NCBI GenBank assembly: GCA_003511885.1
Contig: DOIX01000426.1
Location: 1-28,357 of the forward strand
DNA length: 28,357 bases
Origin: Cyanobacteria bacterium UBA11153
Lineage (GTDB): Bacteria > Cyanobacteriota > Cyanobacteriia > Cyanobacteriales > Coleofasciculaceae
Direction: 5' to 3'
Positions 24,008 through 28,357 of the stretch are shown one piece after another. The position numbers were made by a program, and so were the translations under genes. Position 1 is the stretch's first letter, and each line of letters starts with the position of its first letter. The notes under the pieces were generated by a model that was not told the origin of the DNA, did no database searches, and worked only from the letters and a program-made list of their open reading frames with translations.

Positions 24008-24098
24008 AGCAACCGCCCTGGCGATTAAGACATTCTCAATTCCTCAAACCCGTGATTTTACAACCCCTAGTCCCCAGTCCCTAGTCCCCAGCTATAAT
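24008..24098. repeat. Bipartite dispersed intergenic repeat, copy 2
   Basis: 24008-24062 matches 4355-4409 (47/55) and 24081-24098 matches 4448-4465 (15/18). The filler between the two blocks is a CCTAGTCC/CCAGTCC short repeat here, instead of GAGCCAA units. The first block of this copy contains a CGCCCTGGCG palindrome that copy 1 has lost. Confidence 0.75.
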
Positions 24099-24138
24099 GC
24101 AGCCTACCCTGGAACAGTTGACAATAGACAGCGGACAA

Positions 24139-24243
24139 TATAGCGTTTTTCACTTGCGTGAGGTACACTAGATTCTTTCAGCGCCAGCATTATCGAACTA
24201 TCTAACTTTAGATATGTACCTCATCTAAATGAAAAATACTATA
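24139..24243. mobile_element. 105-bp MITE-like inverted-repeat element
   Basis: The left end (24139-24167) and the reverse complement of the right end (24215-24243) agree at 23 of 29 positions: TATAG..TTTTTCA at the tips and TGAGGTACA at the inner edge. The element begins and ends with TATA/TA, consistent with a TA target as used by IS630/Tc1-type elements. The middle 47 bases have no coding potential. It is probably a miniature inverted-repeat element or a folded remnant of one; a parent transposase is not in the window. Confidence 0.55.
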
Positions 24244-24263
24244 GACAGAAGGGTAATCTGAAT

Positions 24264-24340
24264 AACTATCAACTGTCAACTGTCAACTGTCCACTATCAA
24301 CTGTCAACTGTCAACTGTCCACTGTCCACTGTCAACTATC
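24264..24340. repeat. CAACTGT heptamer array overlapping the tyrS end
   Basis: About eleven heptamers of the types CAACTGT, CCACTGT and CAACTAT fill this stretch. On the minus strand they read ACAGTTG/ACAGTGG, and the last unit supplies the final Ser codon and TGA stop of tyrS (24332-24334). Confidence 0.85.
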
Positions 24341-25570
24341 AGCCATCAACCGAATAAATTTCTTTCTCCCCACCTGTAAAACCTTGCCATCCAAAGGAGC
24401 AGGGGAATCAAAGGTAAGATCTACATCAGAAATGCGATCGCCTTCCAACTTCACACCACCATCCTTAATCAGTCGCTGCCCTTCACCACTACTTTTACAC
24501 AAGCCGCTGACTTTGAGGATATAGAACAACTTAGCCGGAAACTCCACATTAGCTAGAGAAAATTCTGGAACAGCATCTGCCGCAGCCGTGAAACCTGTTT
24601 TAATAATCTGGGCTGCCGCATTTTGAGCTTCTTTAGCCCCAGTTTCCCCATGATATTGGGTAGCAATATTCAGAGCCAAGAGTTTTTGGCGATCGCGCGG
24701 CTCTTGGGGTAACTCATCTAATGGTAAATTAGTCAATAACTCAAAATACTGCTCCAAAAGGCGATCCGGCGTTTTTTCCAGCTTAGAATACATAGAGAGA
24801 GCATTTTCCCCCAATCCCACATAATTGCCCAAAGATTTGGACATTTTCTGCACCCCATCCGTACCAATCAGAATCGGCATCAGCAAACCAAACTGAGGAG
24901 TTTGACCAAAATGACGCTGTAAATCTCGTCCCACAGCTATATTAAACTTTTGGTCAGTTCCACCCAGCTCCACATCCGCTTGCACAGCTACCGAATCATA
25001 ACCCTGCATTAAAGGATAAAGAAACTCATGGATGTAAATAGGACACTCTTGTTGGAATCTTTCCGCAAATCCCTCCTTCGCCAACATTTGCCCCACCGTC
25101 ATCGTCGCCAACAACCCCAGAATTTTCGCCAAATCCATCCCCTCTAGCCATTCCGAGTTATAACGAATTTCCAAACGTCCCGGCGTATCAAAATCAAGAA
25201 TAGGGCGAACTTGATCGAGATAAGTCAAGGCATTTTGCTTCACCTCAGCAGGAGATAACTGGCGACGAACCTCAGATTTCCCAGTAGGATCGCCAATTCT
25301 TGCGGTAAAATCGCCAATAATCAGGACTGCTGTATGACCAGCATCTTGAAAAGCTCGTAACTTCCGCACCGGGATACTATGTCCCAAGTGGATATCCGCA
25401 CCAGTGGGATCTATACCCAATTTTACCCGCAAGGGACGGTCAGTCTGGACTAGCCGTTGCGCCAGATTTTCATTAGGATCTTGAGAATCAGGTTGGGAAG
25501 GAAAAATTTCACTGATACCTCGGTACAGCCAGGTGAGATGATGAGCAGATAACAATTGGAGATTTGACAT
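24332..25570 (-). CDS. tyrS: Tyrosyl-tRNA synthetase
   Basis: Class I aminoacyl-tRNA synthetase charging tRNA-Tyr, 412 residues. The catalytic domain has [17 protein letters not shown] (H61-L-G-H64, the HIGH motif), [43 protein letters not shown] (tyrosine/ATP-binding), and KMSKS at 242-246. The C-terminal part (about 345-412) is an S4 RNA-binding domain: [30 protein letters not shown]. The KMSKS spelling and the length indicate the TyrZ-like bacterial branch rather than the KFGKT branch. The last residues (ADS) and the stop fall in a heptamer array. No T-box-like leader was seen upstream. Confidence 0.96.
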   Translation of the reverse strand: MSNLQLLSAHHLTWLYRGISEIFPSQPDSQDPNENLAQRLVQTDRPLRVKLGIDPTGADIHLGHSIPVRKLRAFQDAGHTAVLIIGDFTARIGDPTGKSEVRRQLSPAEVKQNALTYLDQVRPILDFDTPGRLEIRYNSEWLEGMDLAKILGLLATMTVGQMLAKEGFAERFQQECPIYIHEFLYPLMQGYDSVAVQADVELGGTDQKFNIAVGRDLQRHFGQTPQFGLLMPILIGTDGVQKMSKSLGNYVGLGENALSMYSKLEKTPDRLLEQYFELLTNLPLDELPQEPRDRQKLLALNIATQYHGETGAKEAQNAAAQIIKTGFTAAADAVPEFSLANVEFPAKLFYILKVSGLCKSSGEGQRLIKDGGVKLEGDRISDVDLTFDSPAPLDGKVLQVGRKKFIRLMADS

Positions 25571-25761
25571 GGGGATGGTAACTATTTCAGGATGGTATAA
25601 AGGGAGGGGGCAGGTTCTTGACTATGTTCGATCAAAATTTTAGGGGGGAATGGGAAAATCTTCAAAAAATCGCTATCCACCAAACACTGGACAAAACTTG
25701 ACAACCAGTTAAAACAGTGTAGACGTGACACTAGATAGAAATAAAATTTACTAATACTCCC

Positions 25762-26145
25762 ATGCCTCATGAATGTATATATGGTAATGAATTGGTCTAT
25801 CAAAGGGGGAAGTGGTTTGCCATTATTCCAGTACAAGTTGAAGAAACACCCACATCAAACAGTGGTGCGATCCCATTAGATACGGGAAATCGAGCCTTTT
25901 TGATAGGCTATGATGGGTCATCGATTTTAGAGATTGGGATCTTAGACATCGGACGGCTCAATCGCTCCCACCTGGACAACCTCTTGAGCCGTGCTGCTCT
26001 GTCCCCATCAAAACGACAACGCCACCTTATGAGGAAAGCCGCCTTACGCATCAGAGAGCGCGTCAGATTACTGGTTTTGAATTTAGCCATCTTCCAGCCA
26101 TCCATCCCCAACGGCAATCCTGACTTTTGCCCATCACTTCTGTAA
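25762..26145 (+). pseudogene. Remnant of a TnpB/IS891-type transposase-associated protein
   Basis: The reading frame covers 127 codons against about 400 in intact TnpB. The middle shows the start of the OrfB/TnpB catalytic region: KWFAIIPVQVEE, then IPLDTGNRAFLIGYDGSSI with the first RuvC Asp, and ILDIGRLNRSHLDNLLSRAA plus SPSKRQRHLMRKAALRIRER, a typical helical arginine/lysine-rich stretch. After RVRLLV the frame runs into unrelated residues. Another frame then gives FEFSHLPA, which could be a scrap of the next TnpB strand, so there is probably a deletion plus frameshift. The later catalytic Glu, the zinc ribbon and the last Asp are absent, as are a tnpA gene and recognisable ends. It cannot be functional. 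Confidence 0.7.
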
Positions 26146-26237
26146 TCATTTACTTATAGAATCGACAAAAGCAATTGACACCAGGTTGCCCGACTATACC
26201 ATTGAATCTTTTTTTTAAGTGAGGAAGTGAAATCGCT

Positions 26238-28166
26238 GTGTCATCTAGTACCGTCCAACAAAAACAAACCAAAGAGAATACACGCGACATGTCACCGAGT
26301 TTTCGGTTTGCAGTCGGCGTTGCACAAGTAACAGGGGGAACCATTCTCGGGATCGCGATGCTGGCAAGCTCAGTTGTTGCTGGCGGATTAGTTGGCTTGG
26401 CAACTAGCTTCCGCAATCTCCCTGATGTCAGAGTGCTAAGGGGCTATGTTCCCACCGAAACCACCTATATTTATGACATTAAAGGCAAGACTCTTGCCAG
26501 TTTACATGGTGAAGCTAATCGAGAAGTTGTTAAACTACAGGATATTAACCCAAATTTAAAACGATCTGTGATTGCGATGGAAGATAGCCACTTCTACCTC
26601 CATCACGGGATCAACCCCAACAGCGTAGGGCGTGCCATAGTCGCTAACTGGAAAAGTGGCGGCGTAGTGGAAGGCGGCTCCACATTAACCATGCAGCTAG
26701 TCAAAAATCTTTTTCTCAACCGGGAAAGAAAGTTTAGCCGCAAAGTTGCTGAAGCAGTATTGGCGATTCGACTCGAACAGATTTTTACCAAAGACCAAAT
26801 TTTGGAAATGTACCTCAATCAAATTTATTGGGGTCACAATAACTATGGAATCCAAACCGCATCCCAAAGCTATTTTGGCAAGCCCGCTTCTAAACTCAAT
26901 TTAGCTGAGTCATCAATGCTGGCTGGACTAATTCAATCTCCAGAAGAATATAGTCCCTTTGTTAATTATAAAGTAGCCAAAGAACGACAAAATATTGTCT
27001 TGACTCGGATGGTAGACTTAGGATGGATTACAGAAGCAGAAAAGAAAAAAGCTTTAGCACAAAAGCTGAAACTTGGTGAGATTACTTCCTGGCAAACTAG
27101 CGAACTACCCTACATCACAGAAGCAGTTGTCGCTGAATTGAAGGAGAGATTTGGTCAGGATGCCATCCTGAAAGGGGGAATGCGCGTCCAAACCACAGTT
27201 GACTACAAGTTCCAAAAAATGGCAGAAGAAACCATCGCTGATGCCCACCGAAATTTGCGCCGTCAGGGACTTTATCCGGATCAAGTAGCATTAGCAGCAG
27301 TCGATCCTCGTACCCATTTTGTTAAAGCTTTAGTTGGTGGTATCGGTTTCAAAAAGAGTCAATTTAACCGTGCTATTCAATCCCGCCGTCAGCCCGGATC
27401 TTCCTTTAAGCCATTTGTTTACTATGCAGCTTTTGCTACTGGTAAGTATTCGCCAGAATCAACGGTTTTAGATACCCCTGTTAGTTATCGCGATGGAGGT
27501 GGCTGGTACTCTCCTAAAAACTATGGCGGAGGCTATAGTGGCGCAATGAGTATTCGTACTGCATTAATGCAATCCGCTAACGTTCCAGCCGTTAAGCTGG
27601 GCAAAGCTGTAGGATTAGATAAGGTAATTGAAGTGTGTCGTACCCTAGGATTTAAGAGTCCGATGGAACCAGTAGTTTCCTTACCACTAGGGGCAATTGG
27701 CGTAACTCCCTTGGAAATGGCGGGAGGCTATGCCACCTTTGCTAGTAATGGTTGGTATTCTGACACCACCATTATTGCCCGCGTCACTGACAGTATGGGA
27801 AATGTTTTGTTGGATAATACCCCTCAACCTAGATTAGTGCTGGATCAATGGGCGGCTGCCTCCCTCAACTCGGTGCTGCAAAGTGTCGTCACTGGTGGTA
27901 CAGGGAAACATGCCCAAATTGGACGGCAAGCCGCCGGAAAAACTGGTACAACCAGCTCAGAGCGAGATATTTGGTTCGTGGGATATGTCCCGCAGTTAGC
28001 AGCAGCCGTATGGGTTGGCAATGATAACTACCGTCCCCTAGGTGGTGGGGCTACAGGTGGTGTATATGCTGCACCTATCTGGCGACAATTCATGCTCAAG
28101 GCGTTGCAAAATGAACCAGTCCAGTATTTTGAACCAGCTTCCAAGTTCAAACGTCCTTCTTCTTGA
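26238..28166 (+). CDS. Class A penicillin-binding protein (bifunctional PBP1A type)
   Basis: Peptidoglycan synthase of 642 residues with glycosyltransferase and transpeptidase activities. A membrane anchor lies at about residues 28-58. The GT51 domain (about 75-250) has the catalytic Glu in IAMEDSHFYLHHG (E115), GGSTLTMQLVKNLF, RKFSRKVAEAVLAIRLE and LEMYLNQIYWGHNNYGIQ. The transpeptidase domain (about 330-620) has SSFK (S388-K391), SAN (446-448) and KTGTT (568-572). Length and order are standard for cyanobacterial PBPs. The start is GTG at 26238, with GAGGAAGTG at 26221-26229 as ribosome site. It stands alone after a transposon remnant and has no PBP partner nearby. Confidence 0.95.
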   Translation: MSSSTVQQKQTKENTRDMSPSFRFAVGVAQVTGGTILGIAMLASSVVAGGLVGLATSFRNLPDVRVLRGYVPTETTYIYDIKGKTLASLHGEANREVVKLQDINPNLKRSVIAMEDSHFYLHHGINPNSVGRAIVANWKSGGVVEGGSTLTMQLVKNLFLNRERKFSRKVAEAVLAIRLEQIFTKDQILEMYLNQIYWGHNNYGIQTASQSYFGKPASKLNLAESSMLAGLIQSPEEYSPFVNYKVAKERQNIVLTRMVDLGWITEAEKKKALAQKLKLGEITSWQTSELPYITEAVVAELKERFGQDAILKGGMRVQTTVDYKFQKMAEETIADAHRNLRRQGLYPDQVALAAVDPRTHFVKALVGGIGFKKSQFNRAIQSRRQPGSSFKPFVYYAAFATGKYSPESTVLDTPVSYRDGGGWYSPKNYGGGYSGAMSIRTALMQSANVPAVKLGKAVGLDKVIEVCRTLGFKSPMEPVVSLPLGAIGVTPLEMAGGYATFASNGWYSDTTIIARVTDSMGNVLLDNTPQPRLVLDQWAAASLNSVLQSVVTGGTGKHAQIGRQAAGKTGTTSSERDIWFVGYVPQLAAAVWVGNDNYRPLGGGATGGVYAAPIWRQFMLKALQNEPVQYFEPASKFKRPSS

Positions 28167-28357
28167 GGAAAAGGAATAGGTAGTGGGAATCCAGGGGGCT
28201 AGAGGTTAGAGGCTAGGATCTGTTTTCAAACCCTAATATCCCCCCATCCCCGCTCACCTGAGTTCGGAGTTCGGAGGGGAGGAGTTCGGTATTTTCCCTT
28301 GACTTTTTTCGTGATAGTTACCAAAATTCTGATAATACAGCAGTTCCCGCAGTAATG
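28167..28357. other. Intergenic tail with short repeats
   Basis: No gene is visible. CTAGAGGTTAGAGGCTAGG (about 28199-28217) and GAGTTCGGAGTTCGGAGG (about 28260-28277, with a further GAGTTCGG at 28282-28289) are short heptamer-type repeats. A TTGACT at 28299-28304 may be a -35 hexamer for a gene starting beyond the window, but the only good -10-like GATAAT lies 26 bases further, too far for a normal promoter. Confidence 0.5.

Noticed and set aside
24264..24340. Heptamer array considered as a CRISPR array
   Set aside because: Units are 7 bases with no spacers and there are no cas genes. This is a short tandem repeat.
25582..25836. 84-codon minus-strand frame upstream of tyrS
   Set aside because: No family match; it overlaps the TnpB remnant on the other strand and has no ribosome site.
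28299..28336. Promoter at the window end (TTGACT ... GATAAT)
   Set aside because: The two hexamers are 26 bases apart, too far for a sigma-70-type promoter.

Overview
The window looks like chromosomal DNA of a cyanobacterium, probably a filamentous one. The palindrome GCGATCGC (HIP1) occurs about 16 times. Heptanucleotide tandem arrays (STRR type) fill many gene ends. Several gene families are cyanobacterial or have close cyanobacterial versions: a DUF4388 protein, the short ScpA, a CugP-like UDP-glucose pyrophosphorylase, the long biosynthetic arginine decarboxylase SpeA, an SUI1/eIF1 protein and a one-gene class A penicillin-binding protein. Base composition is AT-rich. No rRNA, tRNA or CRISPR array was recognised.

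Layout. 1-4600: a DUF4388 protein converges on an orphan MacB/LolD-type ABC ATPase. Divergent from the ATPase is a two-gene unit of a MerR-like regulator and a von Willebrand A protein fused to a macro (ADP-ribose-binding) domain. 4600-7550: a LapA-domain membrane protein, scpA and a cugP-like gene whose leader holds two hairpins. 7720-15490, minus strand: three genes, read in the order nuclease, helicase, PIWI. They are a PD-(D/E)xK nuclease with a zinc ribbon, a 1182-residue XPD/DinG-type iron-sulfur helicase, and a 999-residue PIWI-RE protein. This matches the predicted PIWI-RE conflict system and is the most exciting content of the window. Facing it across a 449-bp spacer with hairpins is an XRE regulator plus ImmA/IrrE peptidase pair (15943-16851). 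17160-28360: speA, a two-helix membrane protein with a proline-rich linker, a 1070-residue patatin-like protein, SUI1, a 105-bp MITE-like inverted repeat, tyrS, a decayed TnpB-type transposase remnant and a class A penicillin-binding protein.

How the genes fit together. Apart from the PIWI-RE operon, the XRE/ImmA pair and the MerR/VWA-macro pair, the genes are single housekeeping or cell-surface functions. The PIWI-RE operon is tightly packed: TAA of the nuclease abuts ATG of the helicase, and a strong ribosome site precedes the GTG start of the PIWI gene. It carries as many HIP1 sites as the other 20 kb together, so it has probably been in cyanobacteria for long. A second theme is non-coding repeats: five genes end directly in heptamer arrays that start at or overlap their stop codons, and a bipartite dispersed repeat occurs at two intergenic sites. 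All functional assignments come from reading motifs by eye; no database search was run.
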